Positions 1 to 12,158 are shown, counted from the first letter of the stretch. The stretch: 64,000 nucleotides of DNA from Eutypella sp. D-1 (GCA_023313575.1 JAJTTP010000033.1:124001-188000), one strand, 5' to 3'. Program-made: numbers and translations. Notes: generated from the letters alone by a model not told the origin.

Positions 1-981
1 TTTCACTTCCTTCCTTCCCTTAAACCCCTCATAGTCAGGAATCAGGATCGCGGAAAGCAAGACTTCAAACACGAACTGACACCTAAGATATGCACCTCCA
101 GGCACTGGTCCCCGGAGAGCTGTTTCCTTGGCATGGGGAGGGGGGGGGGGATATCCGCTCTCTCTCGACCTTGGCCCAGCTTGACCTAGATATACTCCAC
201 ATGCTTCCCAAGGAACTAAGCGTAGATCCCCAGAAAGCTTCGCAATCTTGATCGCACTTGGCTTTTCTTTAAATAGACTTGGCACTTTATATTTCGACGT
301 CCCTCATACCTACCCCCCGCATACTTCACACCTATCTACCGCATGTCGGGCCCATCCCGGCCCTTCAAATGCCTCAGCCAAGAGTTTTCGTGTCGCCAAA
401 TCACACTAGCGAGAGCCTTCACGAAGCTTCACAGGAGGCCATTCCGGTCGGTTAGATATGTTTCCTGGCGCGGAGGGGTCGACGTCGACCGGCATTCCAA
501 ACAGACCAGGCATGGTCCAGCTGTACGTGCGTGTAAGACGGCAGAGGCATCTCTCTCCCAAGTATCTAGTAGCGAGCGGCGATCTGTTCATGGCAGCACC
601 AGAGAGAGCTATATATAACTTCTGTGTAAATCAAACGCCTTGGCGGAAATGGAGACAGGCATCTATGATATCCCTCGAAATGGATGGTAATCACTCTCCT
701 TGGAGTGAAGGCATACGGTGTTGGGCAACGGGGTATATAGATCACGGATGCTCCTCCTGTCTTTGAGTTGTGTATCCCTTCCTTAGCTGTGCTCTGGAGC
801 CCGACTGTCCTTCTTCTTTCACGAATTTCCCTCGATCTCTTTTTCGACTTTGTAGTCGTTCGTTTCTTACGCTGGTCGTCCATTTAATATTATATTATTG
901 CTTTTTCCTTTTTTCAGACATATTAGCAGTGAGGCTTTGCCACAGAAACACACCCAGCCACCTCCACGAATAGACTTCAAG
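1..981. other. Intergenic and upstream region of the first gene
   Basis: I see no coding signal here; the short open frames overlap on both strands and show no domain. There is a poly-G run near 137-150 and TATA-like stretches near 608-615 and 732-740. The stretch just before 982 is pyrimidine-rich, as is common upstream of fungal genes, and probably holds the promoter and leader of the secreted-protein gene. Confidence 0.5.
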
Positions 982-2253
982 ATGATGGTGATGCTCTACC
1001 AAGCGATAGTCACAGCTAGTCTTCTAGCAAGCGTCAGTGCAGTACCGCTGAACATCAATCTCGGCGCCTACTCACCAGCCCTGTACGTACCACCGTGCCT
1101 CGAGCCCACCCCCCTCCCCCCTCTCCCCTGAACTCATATCCCACGATAGCTTTTTCTAACCAATCGTCTACACATTGTACAGGGTGGTCGGTGATGGCGA
1201 GATCTCATTTGGCGGAGGCCAGGACGTGTCGGAGCTGATGAACACACTGGAGGGCGCCGCCGTGGATGCCGCCGTGGAGAGCAGCGGCGAGGAGGGCCAG
1301 GCAAGGGAAGTCAGGGTTTCCAAAGCCTCCGTCGACGACGAGGAGGCGGCACCGGCCCTCGAGAGCGACGGCGCACCGGCGGCCTCCGGGACCCTAGATC
1401 CGAACCTAGCTGACCAAGGTAAGGTTACCCGCTACCCCCTTCTCCCCCCCCTCCTCTTCCTCACCTTCCAAACCAACCGGCGACATCTTGACCCGCAATC
1501 TTGAAGAGACAAAAAAAAAAACCTCCTCGGCTAACAATCCGTCCCCCAAAAGCCGCTCAAATAGCCGCCCTCCGCGGCGTAGGTAGCAAAGCGAAGGAAC
1601 TCGACCCGCGCAACCCAACGATCACGTCGGCGCCTCAGAAGCGCGACCTGGCGGGTTTCGACCGGGCGCTAGAATACGCGGAGGCCGCGTTGACAAAGGG
1701 CCCACTGATCCAGCTCGGCACGGGCGAGGGCGGTTCCGGGGTCGGGATTATCGTCGATAATACGGGTGGACGGGTCGGCGAGGGCGTTGCCGAGGAGGCG
1801 CCGGGTGTGGGCGGTGGGGCGGGGCAGGAGGAGGAGGCCGTCGTCGAGAAACGTGGTGATTTCGTGGCGCATCAGCAGCAGCCGCAGCGGCGGGCTAAGG
1901 TGACCACTATGTACATCCGTCGTGGCATGTCCGAGGGTAAGTCTTCTATTCTGACCCCTCACCCTTTTTCCTTCCCTCCCCCCCCCCCCTTTTTTGGCAC
2001 CTGGAGAGTACGTACATTTGCTCACCACGCTCCCGCCTGTATAGGTTTATCAACAAGACTCCAGGACCGAGGCGTCGAGACAGCGCCCGTCATGAACATC
2101 CCATCCATCAGGCGCGGCAGGTCCAAGCGCAACGACGACGGCAACAATGAAGCCATCGATTCTATCAACTTGAATGTCGAAGGCGACGAGGGCGTTACTA
2201 TGACATTTGTTGAGAGCGGTGATGAGGACGTGGATGAGGAAGGCGCGGCATGA
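982..2253 (+). CDS. Secreted acidic hypothetical protein (309 aa)
   Basis: Predicted exons are 982-1082, 1183-1418, 1553-1936 and 2045-2253; all three introns are GT-AG and keep frame. The protein begins with a clear signal peptide (about residues 1-20, ending near ASVSAVP). The mature part is rich in Ala, Gly, Glu and Asp, has a basic patch (RRGRSKRN) near the C-terminus and ends in an acidic tail (GDEDVDEEGAA). No catalytic motif or cysteine framework is visible, and I do not recognise the family. The low-complexity mature region suggests a cell-wall or extracellular protein, but that is inference. The ATG at 982 was preferred because the signal peptide starts there; an in-frame extension further upstream has no hydrophobic leader. 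Confidence 0.65.
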
Positions 2254-2576
2254 AGTCTGTGAGGGCTTGATAAAAATCGTATCGCAAGCAACCAATTCAG
2301 CATCGGTATGCCGAACGCTGTTGACTTTTTTCCCTTCCAGAGTGAAGGCACATGGCGCAAATAAGATGTAACTACTCTATAGTGTTTGGTAGACTATCCT
2401 AGCCAAATTCGCCCAGCACCGTTCTCGCCGCTTCAGTAATCTTAACTAGTTCACTGCAACGCCCGTGAAGATGGTACCGCTGTCGTGGTGATATCACATG
2501 CTCTATTCATCAGCGCCCGCTAACCTGGCAACTTGGTCTAGTTGGTAGTAAGTAAGTAACAAAAATGCTTCGCTCG
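2254..2576. other. Convergent 3-prime intergenic spacer
   Basis: The spacer lies between the 3-prime ends of the secreted-protein gene and the NAD kinase gene. It should hold both polyadenylation regions. A tRNA D-arm-like string near 2530-2550 lacks any partner T-arm, and nothing else was seen. Confidence 0.5.
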
Positions 2577-4389
2577 TTAATCCCATACTTCATACACGTC
2601 GTTCTTTTGCTTCTGTCTCGTGTTCCAGCCAAGCTTGGCACTTATACTATTGACCCAGTCCTCGCTGCGGCGGCCATGTGGCTGGACGCTGGCGAACGGG
2701 AAGCGGCTGGCACTGATAGTCACGTAGTCGCCCGGGAAGAGCTCGATGCGCGCGCGCCCATCGAAGCTGGCCCAGCTGTTCGTGCGCGCGTCGTACGGGA
2801 CGCCGATGCGTAGCACGATGGTGTCGGGGAGGATGATGGGACGGAAGGATAGCGTGTGTGGACATATGGAAGTCACGAGCATCACGGGATTTTCCGGGTG
2901 GCAGAGGGAACCGCCCGCCGCGAGGTTGTACGCCGTAGATCCGGTCGGCGTGGAGACGCAAACCCCATCTGCGAGTACCGAGGTGAAATGCTCGTCGTCA
3001 CCAAATATTTCTGTGTAAGACATTGCTGTGGTATGGTAAGGATGCACTCTGTGCTGCGTAAATCTGTGTAGGCTGTTGTGGAACAAACTTACTAGGATTA
3101 GGCCCACGATCTACCACTATCTCGTTGAGTATCTCGTAGGTTCCGTCCGGTTTGTGGGTGTGCTCATTTTCCCTCTCCTCGCCAATAAGCTCCTCAACGA
3201 GGTCAGGACGTTTTTGAAGTTTCTGGGGGTCTATGTCCTCGGTTCCTTGAAGCTTCCGCTTCTTCTTCAGAGTCCTCATGACGGTGCCCTCGAATCGCAA
3301 GCGCAAGCTGACCGTGACACCCTCGTTAAAGGCTTTGGTAAGAATATCTGGGTATTCGGTGAAATCGAATTTGGTGAGAAAGCCAAGGCTGCCGAGTGAA
3401 AAGCTGAGGACGGGTGGCACAATACGCTGGAATAGCCAACTGGCGTAGAGGACAGTGCCGTCCCCGCCAAGAGTAATAACGAAGTCAAACGTATGAGGTC
3501 TCGCGCGACACATCTCTTCATCCCAGAACCGCAGCCGCTTGTCTATAATATCTTTCGGGGAGGTCTTATCTATGACTCCGGCCTCGACATACTCATTCCG
3601 AACGTCGTCTAGTAAACCGCGGATATCAAGGGCTGGGCTGTCTCTGAGACTATGTTCCAAATAAACAGTGTACTTAACCTCCCTATCTTTGCTCAAGAGC
3701 CAACGGGTGAGCTCTCTTGTTTTAGGGATAAGCGCGTAGTCACAGGCTTTGGTCAAGATGAAGATGCTCTTGGCCTTGAATTTCAGGCGCATGTTGCCCA
3801 GGCGCCTACTCAGTTCCCGGACGCCCCAAGCCATTTCGCTCAGCTGCTTTTTGGTTAAGAGTCGACTGTGCATGGCTTCTAGGCCCTGCGCGGCGGGAAT
3901 GTTCTCATCAGACCTCCTCTTGGAGAGGTTCTTTTTCCATTCTTTCTCATCGACCTGACCGGCGTCGGTGCTATTTTCGCTCTCTTGGTCTAGGGTTTGG
4001 GGTCTGTCGGTGCCCTTGGGCTCGACGAGGCGTTGTAGGCCATTCTCGCCGGTCGCGTCCTCCTTTCTCTCGTGGTTTTTGTCGTGGTGGTTTCCATCTA
4101 CATGTGCACCTACGGTCTTAAAGGTATGAGAGCGGGCACCCGGGTTCTCGAGTAGCTTATGGACCAGACACTGGGTTTTCTTGGAGCGTTTTGCGAGATT
4201 AGGAGCGCTGGACTCGGTGGATACGAGGGAGCTCTTCCGACGATATGGATTACTTGGATCAAAGGTAACTTCAAAAGCCTTCATATCATCGTCGCTAGCA
4301 CTCGAGATGGGATCCTCATAGTGAACATGTTTGCCTCCTTCCCCCTTAGGTTGTTCCCCCTTGGCTTGTTCGTCCCTTGATTTAGTCAT
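2577..4389 (-). CDS. utr1: NAD(+) kinase, cytosolic Utr1/Yef1 type (581 aa)
   Basis: ATP-dependent NAD kinase that phosphorylates NAD(H) to NADP(H). Exons are 4389-3093 and 3025-2577; the intron falls inside the conserved DRGPNPT block and splicing restores DRGPNPTMSYTEIFGDD. The first 200 residues are hydrophilic and probably disordered. The catalytic half carries GGDGT (residues 308-312), SLGSLGFLTKF and the substrate-site block SVLADG...[15 protein letters not shown], followed by LSFRPIILPD. There is no mitochondrial presequence, so this is most likely the cytosolic enzyme. It faces the cyanase gene across a 1.4 kb divergent region. A second NAD kinase gene lies at 30986-32437. The family assignment is secure; the yeast-style symbol is by resemblance. 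Confidence 0.93.
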
Positions 4390-5760
4390 TTCTGGGCGGA
4401 CTGGCAGTGATATCGGGCATCGATAGGTCGTGCTTTTAATCGAATGAAATAATACAAAATAAAATGATTGAAAGTTGGTTAATTGAATAATACGACTTGC
4501 CCCAGTCTGCCGATCTCATCACCACCTGGGCAGGTTGATGGAACTGTACGGAGTATGAGTTGGGGAGATGTTGGGGGCTGCGAAGGGGCAAGGGGCAGTG
4601 AACAGGAGAAACGCTGGGCAGTCAGTCAGTGGGCAGTCAGTGAGCAGCCAGTGGAGTGACAAGTGACAGCTGGAACGTGCGGGCTCAGTCAGCACCCGTC
4701 AGCCCCCCGCGCAGCTGCCGCCAATCATTTCTGTGGCATGTCCTGGCATGCATGGACCCTCCTTTATCTGGCATTTCTAGGTGGGGACTCCCGCACCCTC
4801 AACTTTCAGAATGACGTATTATCTTGCATTATCTTATCTTATCACCTATTTTAAGGTTAGTTTCATCTGTAAAGAATGTCTTGGCATTCCCGAAAATCTT
4901 CAAGAGCCCAGACTGCCGGGAATGGGAATTGCGAACTTGCCAGGCTGCCAGATAACTACCTATTTGTAAGTTCCCTATCAGGCCTATGTTCATTCATAGG
5001 TACCCGGCCATGGTCACATGTCCTAAGCGGCCAAGGTTGGAAACGGGAAGGAATTACCATTTTTAAATGCCCAGGTGTTTGCCGCGGACTTACGGAGCAT
5101 CTTTCATCCTCCCAGCACCGATGGATCTCGGTGGCCCATAGTAGAGCTTGGACCTGATCCCCAGACCGATTTCTTTTAACCTTGCGCTCCTATGTATATA
5201 GCCCCTCAAGTTCAGAGGTAATTTAGCATCGCAAAAGGGGCGGGCATAAACACGGCGGGTTGGAAAGCTAGATGCGGTCGACCCGATGGTGAACCCGTAC
5301 GTCTTGAGGAGTAGCCGTACAGTTCAATTCCAACACAAGAGCCTTAAATATAATATCCAACAATGAATATATATACCCGGCCTAGCTACACACGGGGAGG
5401 GGGAGAGTCTTCCTCGTAAAATAGATCATCTGCCATCGATGCCTCGGTAAGCAGACGAACAAATTACTTAATCGATTACCTCACTCAATTCCCGAGATCC
5501 CGGCTTTTCTCCGTCGCCGCCTCCTTTGCCAGTGCGGGGGCCGGGGGGGCCAGAGTCCAGACTAAAGGCTCTCCCATTCAGCCGCCTGGTTATGCCTTCA
5601 TGTTCGTGAAACTCATCATCATTCGAAACGTAGAACACTTTTGGGGGAAACCCCATATTGATCGTTGTCGAACACCAATAAAACGTACCATCTGAGCAAT
5701 CATCATCTTCCTAAAACGCCCGTGTGTGTGTGTGTGTGTGTCTAGATCCAAGTACCGGCA
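4390..5760. promoter_or_regulatory. Divergent promoter region, NAD kinase / cyanase
   Basis: This 1.37 kb stretch separates two divergently transcribed genes and shows no convincing coding. It contains short direct repeats of the form GGGCAGTCAGT near 4618-4660 and a (GT)n microsatellite at about 5725-5742, just upstream of the cyanase start. No specific factor site was identified. Confidence 0.5.
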
Positions 5761-6414
5761 ATGTCCGACTCCAGCAAGATCGCAACGCTCGACGTCAGTA
5801 GTAACAACCCTCCTCCATTCCCCTCATGCATCTCATCCAATCCATATGAAACAAACAGGCTAACATGGCATGCATGCATGCATGCATACAGTCGAGCCTC
5901 GTCGATAGGCTTCCAGCCTACTCGAAGACGCTCTTCGACGCCAAGGCAGCGAAGAAGCTCACCTTCGAGCAGATCGCGCAGGAGCTAGGGCGCAGCGAGG
6001 TGGCGGTAGCGGCGCTGTTCTACGGGCAGGCGCAGGCGTCCGACGCGGACATTGCGAAGCTCTCGGCTCTCCTGGGCGTCTCGCAGGCGAGCCTCGAGTC
6101 TTCCATGGGCGGCTTCCCCGACCGGGGCCGCGCCGGCCCGATGCCGCCCGTCGAGCCCCTGATCTACCGCCTCTACGAGATCGTCCAGAACTACGGGTAC
6201 GCCTTCAAGGGCGTCATCAACGAGAAGTTCGGCGACGGCATCATGAGCGCCATAGCCTTCTCTTCGAAGGTCGAGAAGGAGGTAGACCAGGAAGGCGTTA
6301 CGTGAGTTCCCCTTCTCTAATTAATTAATAAAGGCCGGATCGCGCAAAAAAGGAACGCAGAGCTGACCAAGTGCTAAAAGTTGGGTCAACATCACATTGA
6401 GGGGTAAATGGTAA
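5761..6414 (+). CDS. cyn1: Cyanate hydratase (cyanase, 158 aa)
   Basis: Catalyses bicarbonate-dependent breakdown of cyanate to carbamate and then ammonia and CO2. Predicted exons are 5761-5793, 5892-6301 and 6381-6414. The N-terminal helical domain ([15 protein letters not shown]...[22 protein letters not shown]) is followed by the catalytic core; Arg104, Glu107 ([12 protein letters not shown]) and Ser130 ([10 protein letters not shown]) match the known Arg-Glu-Ser active-site set. The last exon supplies only [11 protein letters not shown] and then TAA, slightly shorter than many cyanases, which continue a few residues past GKW. Intron 1 contains a (GCAT)n run. The acceptor of intron 2 is the weak AAAAG, so the very C-terminus is less certain than the rest. 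Confidence 0.9.
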
Positions 6415-8899
6415 GTCTAAATCTCAGGACCAGGTGCGAGAATGGACATAGACAAGATGCTAATAAACCCACTCACAGGCTGCCATTCACCCGATTCTAG
6501 ATGCGGCATCTCTCTCTTGGCTCTTTCATGCGTTGATTCACGGACCTGCAAGCATGGCGGACGGGCAGACAAGCGGAGGGTGCACATATAAACATTGCAT
6601 GCATGGCAATTGATATTTTTAAGGGACTAGAAGTCCTTCATAATTAATGCCCAAGCATAATGACGATATCCAATTTTTATTGCAACCAACATTGGTGGTC
6701 CGTGTGTGTGTTTTACGACGATGCATGCCGGCCGCTAAGTGGCTTCGTAAGGCGGAACATGCCACCCTTCGTAACCCGCGTTTGCTCGGCTCCGGTTTTC
6801 AGAGGCAAAAACTCCTGTTACCTACATACCTAGCTGGCCCATTAACCCGGCGCGCCGCGCCCGACCTGTTACCGAGCCTTCCGGCTTCCCAACTCTGGCG
6901 CTCTAGGTATCATGCATCTTCCATGTTGAGGCACCGTGATACTCTCCCTCTACCTATATAGGGCACGCCCTCCCTCCCTTACTTCGATAAAAGAGCCATA
7001 GAACGATTCGGGCCGCGATGACCCCCCTCTCTTGGTCGGGCGGGCATCTCCACGATCCATCATCTCCTAGTCGCGTGAAGCTCAGCCCGTCCATAAAACC
7101 AAGCCGGCGGAAACGAACCAAATCGAGCGGTCTTTCCCGTTAGGCTTGACCAAAAACTAGAACGGGTGCTTCGGCTTGGCCTCATGGGATGGGGTTCAGG
7201 CCCAATCAAGATGCAGGGCAGGGGGCTCAGCTGTTATTTAAATGATTTTTCCTTTTCCTAATTATCCGAAGCTGAGGTGTTTCGTTTCGCACTCGTATGG
7301 AGGTAAAGTTAACTCACGGAACCCCCAACACCCCCCGTATTAGGGCTGCGTGTGGAGTTATCCCAACTGCATCGAATCATCCGTTTGGACCACCTAGCTG
7401 CACCACTGCTACGTTTTCGAGTTTAGGTATTGTGCAGACGCCCTCGTTAGGTAATTAGAACATTGGCAACTACTTAGCTACTACATATACCACCGAACCT
7501 CCGGAAGAAATGACGGCCCGAAATCCAGGCCGGCTCAGACTTACGCATGTGGTTAAGTCCGGAATCCCCTCAGGTCAAGTCTTAGTTATGTACTCCACAC
7601 AAGCTCGCCTGACCATGGATTTCTCCAGCTTGCGTAAATTTTGAGGCTTGCTTGGCTTCTTACGATCGCCGGCAATGAAGTGCATTGGCTGAAGCAGTCA
7701 TTGGAGCGCATCAGTCGGCCGAGTTAATAGGTACAGCCCCAGATGACGACGGACGGTGTGGTGTGTCCAAGATTTTTTTTTTCTTCCGCAGCTCATGGCC
7801 CGGGGTGATCGACATGAACGGCCACCATCACTAGCGGGCTCCTCAATGAGTTGGAGAGAGGATGGGGACGAGCGGTATGCATTTCTACATACGTACATAT
7901 CCGTCCGTCAAGGATATTTAAAATAACAAAGGCCTAACTACATACACAAGTGCTTAAATACGTAAGTAAGTATCTACTCTAGGTAGTTATGAATAATGTC
8001 TTGTTGTCTGCCGGCAGTCGGCTAAGACAAGAAAAGGGCTGGATAGTTACGCCTGGCCCCCGATATTTCTCGGTCGAGTCCATACTCAACTGCATCTCGC
8101 GTGGCTTTGACTCAATCAATTCGATACGAGGATCGGATCTGCAGATTTACCTATAACTAGTTACACATACATACATCCATACATACCTAGGTATGAATGA
8201 TCTTACGTATAGCTCCCAAAGCTCCCTGCGTGCCCGGAGAGAGCCGCAGGCAGTTAAGGTGGGGCTGTATGTGAAGGCGGAGAACGCCCTCGGCGGGCGG
8301 ACCATCTACGCAGCATATATAGCCGGACTCCCAATTCCAACGTCTCCCGCGAAATCCCGCGAATCGGAGGCCATGGTTTTGACCGGCTCCATCCGAATCA
8401 GGCAATGCCACCACCACCGCCCTGTCCCAAAGCCAGCCCTACTGGACGCTCCGGGGCACTGGGGAAACCCCAGATTTCCCCCCCATCGGCTTTGCCATGG
8501 AATAGCCGCAAACGGGGCTCTCGTTTCACACGCGCTCCAATGGGGTTCCTGCTCTCTGGTCTGGCCTCGTGTTTTTCTCCTTCGACGCGACGACGACGAT
8601 CCCCCCTGCCGCCGCCGCTGTTGCTGCTAAGTATGGAGAAGACACCCCTCAGGTCTAGCTTGTCCCGGTTCTATGATGGGCTGTGCCGTGCTGTGCTATA
8701 TATACCAGGACGTGGGCGGGTGCGCAGCTGTCCTGACGATACGATGAGATTCTGCATCAGCCCTCTCAGCCAATACAACTAGCTGCTGCACAGACCCCAT
8801 CCTCGCGTCTTAACTCTCAAGAGACCTTGGGGGAGAAAACAGATCGTTTCGTTTCGAGGTAGTAACCCGCCGGTAGACCGCCCCCCCCCTTCTCTCACC
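6415..8899. other. Long intergenic region with the GH43 promoter at its right end
   Basis: No gene is supported in these 2.5 kb; the open frames are short, with no domain or splice pattern. The region is rich in TACATAC/TAGGTA-like motifs (7880-8200). The right end, from about 8650, is the likely promoter of the secreted glycosidase and holds a TATATATA box at 8697-8704. Confidence 0.5.
8697..8704 (+). promoter_or_regulatory. TATA-like element of the GH43 gene
   Basis: TATATATA lies about 200 nt upstream of the start codon at 8900, followed by a GC-rich leader and a C-run directly before the ATG. The placement suits a core promoter; it has not been tested against a transcription start. Confidence 0.4.
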
Positions 8900-9991
8900 A
8901 TGAAGTTCACCGCCCCCAACCTCCTCACAACAGCCCTCGGGCTCGCAAGCCTGACCGCAGGGTTCACGAACCCGATCCGGCGACCCGGGGGCAGCGACCC
9001 GTACCTGACGCGGGCAGACGACGGGTACTACTACCTGATGACGACATCATGGAGCGACCTGCGGATCTCGCGGGCGACGACAATCGAGGGTCTCAAGACG
9101 GCGGAAAAAAAAGTCATCTACTCGGACACGGAGCCCAGTCGGTGCTGCAACGTCTGGGCCCCCGAGGCCCACTTCCTCGATGGGAACTGGTACGTCTACT
9201 ATACCGCCGGCCATAAGCAGAACGTCGAGGCGCAGAATCTGCATGTTCTTAAGGGTGCGTATTACCTACTGAAATCCAGAGATCAGAGAATCTCTAATGT
9301 CCCCCCCCCTCCCTGCTGGGGGAAAATGGGCCCGCGATTTGCTAATCCCATAAAAACGAATTCAGGCGGCGCCTCACCATGGGACGAGTACACGTACGCG
9401 GGGCAACTAACGAACGAATGGACGATCGACGGTAGCATCCTGCAGCTTCCGGGGCGGGGGAAATACCTACTCTCGTCCTGTTTCCACGGGGTGAAAGAGC
9501 AATCGCTCTGCATCCAAAAGCTAGGCGACGACAACATCTCCGTCGAGGGATCCGTAAGCGTGATTTCGCAACCAGACCAAGCGTGGGAGCGGAGCGGCAC
9601 GCCCGTGAACGAAGGGCCCATCGCCCTGTTCCTCGGGGGGAAGACGTATATCACGTACTCAGCGAACTACTGCTGGACGCCGGATTACTGTCTGGCGACG
9701 CTGGAGTGGGACGAGAAGACGGACCCGCTGTCGCCGGACGCGTGGACGAAGTCCGACGGGTGTCTGTTGAAGAGCGGCGGGGGGCATTACGGCACGGGCC
9801 ATAATAGCTTCTTCCAGAGCCCCGATGGCAAGCAGACCTGGAACGCGTACCATGCTACTTCGAACGCGTCCGGTGCTTGTGATGATAGTCGCTATACCCG
9901 TGTGCAGATTGTTGAGACTAATGCTGATGGCTCGCCCAACTTCGGCACCCCTGTGCCGGATAGCTTTGATTCCCCGGAGCCCGGCTCGTAA
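8900..9991 (+). CDS. Secreted glycoside hydrolase family 43 protein (326 aa)
   Basis: Exons are 8900-9254 and 9366-9991. A signal peptide (about residues 1-21) precedes a five-bladed beta-propeller-type GH43 catalytic domain. The three acidic residues expected in this family are visible: Asp33 (GGSDPYL, general base), Asp140 (WTIDGSI, pKa modulator) and Glu201 (PVNEGPIA, general acid). Related enzymes are alpha-L-arabinofuranosidases, beta-xylosidases or endo-arabinanases acting on plant hemicellulose or pectin side chains; substrate cannot be fixed from sequence. There is no carbohydrate-binding module, and the protein ends soon after the propeller. The upstream TATA box and secretion signal fit an inducible extracellular enzyme. 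Confidence 0.88.
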   Translation: MKFTAPNLLTTALGLASLTAGFTNPIRRPGGSDPYLTRADDGYYYLMTTSWSDLRISRATTIEGLKTAEKKVIYSDTEPSRCCNVWAPEAHFLDGNWYVYYTAGHKQNVEAQNLHVLKGAYYLLKSRDQRISNVPPPPCWGKMGPRFANPIKTNSGGASPWDEYTYAGQLTNEWTIDGSILQLPGRGKYLLSSCFHGVKEQSLCIQKLGDDNISVEGSVSVISQPDQAWERSGTPVNEGPIALFLGGKTYITYSANYCWTPDYCLATLEWDEKTDPLSPDAWTKSDGCLLKSGGGHYGTGHNSFFQSPDGKQTWNAYHATSNASGACDDSRYTRVQIVETNADGSPNFGTPVPDSFDSPEPGS

Positions 9992-10938
9992 GTTGAAAGC
10001 GAGGAAGAGGGGGGGGATTAATCTGCATATCAGCACTATATTTTAGGATAGCATGTATGAGAAGTCTATATTATATATAGACATCTATAAATCCAGATTA
10101 TTGTGTTAAATGCTCCATCTAGCCATATATAAGCTCCGCCGTGGTGACACGAGGTCAAGTATAGACGTGGTATAGATGTCCCAAACGCAGATCCAAAAAA
10201 ATAATTACCTACTAGACACATGTGAAATTCAGACTTACGACTCGAGTCAAGATCAGCCCAAACCTCAGACCACATGCATACTTCACATTCCCCTTACATA
10301 GTATAGCTGTGTAGTAACAAAATACGATTACCGTCCTTACTAACCAAGTTTTTTTTTTTGTTCCTAAAGCGGTAGCAGTCAGGCAGCCGCAGCATCACCA
10401 GTACCAGTGCCGATTAGGAGAAGACAGATTTCCTAATCGATTCCAATGCCACTTAAAAACAACTAGAGTCCCCGATCATATATCTCCCCCGGTGGCCATT
10501 CTACCATATATCCCCCAGAACAGGAATATGTATGGGTCGAGCAATCAACGAAAAGGAGAGAAATAGAGAAAGAAAGGAAGAAAGACATTACTACCAACGC
10601 ATCAACCGTGGAACTCGTAAACTACCAAAAACGCCACTCCCACAATGCATAATCTCGTTTAAGCCGCTAAAAAGGAAACGTCAAGCTTCGTTATCAACCG
10701 CCTAATCCCGTCGCGCTATACCATCCGGAAGAGAGAAGAAAGAAAGAAAAAAAAAAAGAACAAATGCAACATTCCATATCCCAAGCATGGTGCAGAAAAC
10801 TCCCAAACAATGCTGCCACGTAAAAAAAAAGGAAAAGCCGCAACAATTTGAGCGACTTCAACCGAAAGGGTCTGCACTCGGGAGTGCTGAAAATCTCAAA
10901 CTGCCATATGCCTCTCTCTCCCTCTCCCTTTCCCTTCC
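9992..10938. other. Convergent intergenic spacer
   Basis: The spacer lies between the 3-prime ends of the GH43 and Ubc1 genes. It holds A-rich runs (around 10360, 10750, 10825) and AT-rich stretches such as 10050-10090, which fit 3-prime UTR and polyadenylation sequence. No coding was recognised. Confidence 0.5.
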
Positions 10939-11876
10939 TCATGCCTCGCCCAAAAGTCGGGCGGTGATGTCGCCCATGTAAGCCTCCTCCAGAGTATAGT
11001 CCATGCCATTATTCTTGTCAATGCCGACATAGTTGAAAGCCTCGACCACATTGTCGAGGTCGAAGCCCATGTTGACAAAACGGTCAATGAGATCCTTGTT
11101 CCAGCCCTGGTATCTGCGATAATAATGTTCCTGTCAGCGGCCAGGCGCGGGGATTTTGTCAAGTCGCCTAGGGGGATCCAGGAGGATAGGTGCGTTCTAT
11201 AGGTGGCATACCTTTTCTCATCGACGGCCTGAGGGGCCTGGGGCATGCCGGTTCGAGGCTGGACGGACTGAAAGGCAGGGTTCGGGTTGGCACCGGCATA
11301 TTGCACGGCCCAGTCGTGAGCCTTCTTGTTGAAGGCGGGAAGATCGTTAATCATCATCTTGGCGACTTCGGCATCTTGGGGGTCCTTGGGTTCGGGGCTC
11401 TCGAAGAGCGATTGGAGGGACAGGAGTGAGGATTTGATGGTAAGGACGGGGGACCAGGCGTTACTCAGAGTGTCGAGGCAGATTGCTCCCTAGGGGGGGA
11501 TTTGAATATCAGCTAACCGGTCATGGGACTTTTCTCCCGGGAGCTTCTCAGGGGAACTTCTCATGGAAACTCCTCAAGAGGGGAGGGGGGAGGGCAGGCA
11601 TTTGTCACGTACTGTCTGGCTGCTGATATTCGGATGCCAGACCTTGGTATCGAACTTCATAATGGGAGGTCGGAAGGGATACTCGGGGGGGATCTTAACA
11701 TCGACAGTGAATCTTCCAGCCTCGTAAGGGGTGCCAGGCGGGCCAGTGATCGTAGCTTTGAGATGTGTCAAATCACCAGAGTTGTCGGCGGGCTTGGCAG
11801 TGATTTGGGAAACGGTAGCATCGGCTTGAATGTCCGCCAACTCCTTGGCGACTCGACGAACCCTGTTGCTAGCCAT
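10939..11876 (-). CDS. ubc1: Ubiquitin-conjugating enzyme E2, Ubc1/UBE2K type with UBA domain (238 aa)
   Basis: Exons are 11876-11613, 11489-11212 and 11113-10939. The UBC fold spans about residues 1-150, with HPN (81-83) and the catalytic Cys92 in [12 protein letters not shown], preceded by PPEYPFRPP. After a Gln/Pro linker, residues about 185-238 form a C-terminal UBA-like domain ([16 protein letters not shown]...[13 protein letters not shown]). E2 plus UBA is the hallmark of yeast Ubc1 and human UBE2K, which extend Lys48-linked chains. The upstream leader has unusual short tandem repeats (11901-11944 and 12068-12095). Confidence 0.94.
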
Positions 11877-11900
11877 AGTTGTCCTCGATGATGATTTCTG

Positions 11901-11944
11901 GTCAGGTCAGGTCAGGTCGTGTCGGGTCGTGTCGGGTCGTGTCT
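11901..11944. repeat. Short tandem repeat in the Ubc1 leader region
   Basis: GTCAG repeated three times is followed by GTCGTGTCGG-type units repeated about three times, 25-68 nt upstream of the Ubc1 start codon on its 5-prime side. It may fall in the 5-prime UTR. Confidence 0.7.
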
Positions 11945-12121
11945 ATGATTATAATCTCTCCTGTGACGCGTTGGTTTGGTAGGTTAGTTCAACGAGTGCC
12001 TGATACTTGGTGATTGCTGCTTGGTACTTGCTGCCTTCTTTGGGGGATAATGGCTCGTTATGGAGGGGTATAGAGGTTATAGAGGTTATAGAGGTTCACG
12101 GGTATACTTCATAGAGAGGTG

Positions 12122-12124
<3 letters not shown>

Positions 12125-12157
<33 letters not shown>
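12125..12157. repeat. (GT)n microsatellite
   Basis: About 16 uninterrupted GT dinucleotides. Confidence 0.95.

Positions 12158-12158
<1 letters not shown>

Noticed and set aside
2525..2560. tRNA-like D-arm string (TGGTCTAGTTGGTAG)
   Set aside because: No matching T-arm, anticodon arm or acceptor stem follows within tRNA distance.
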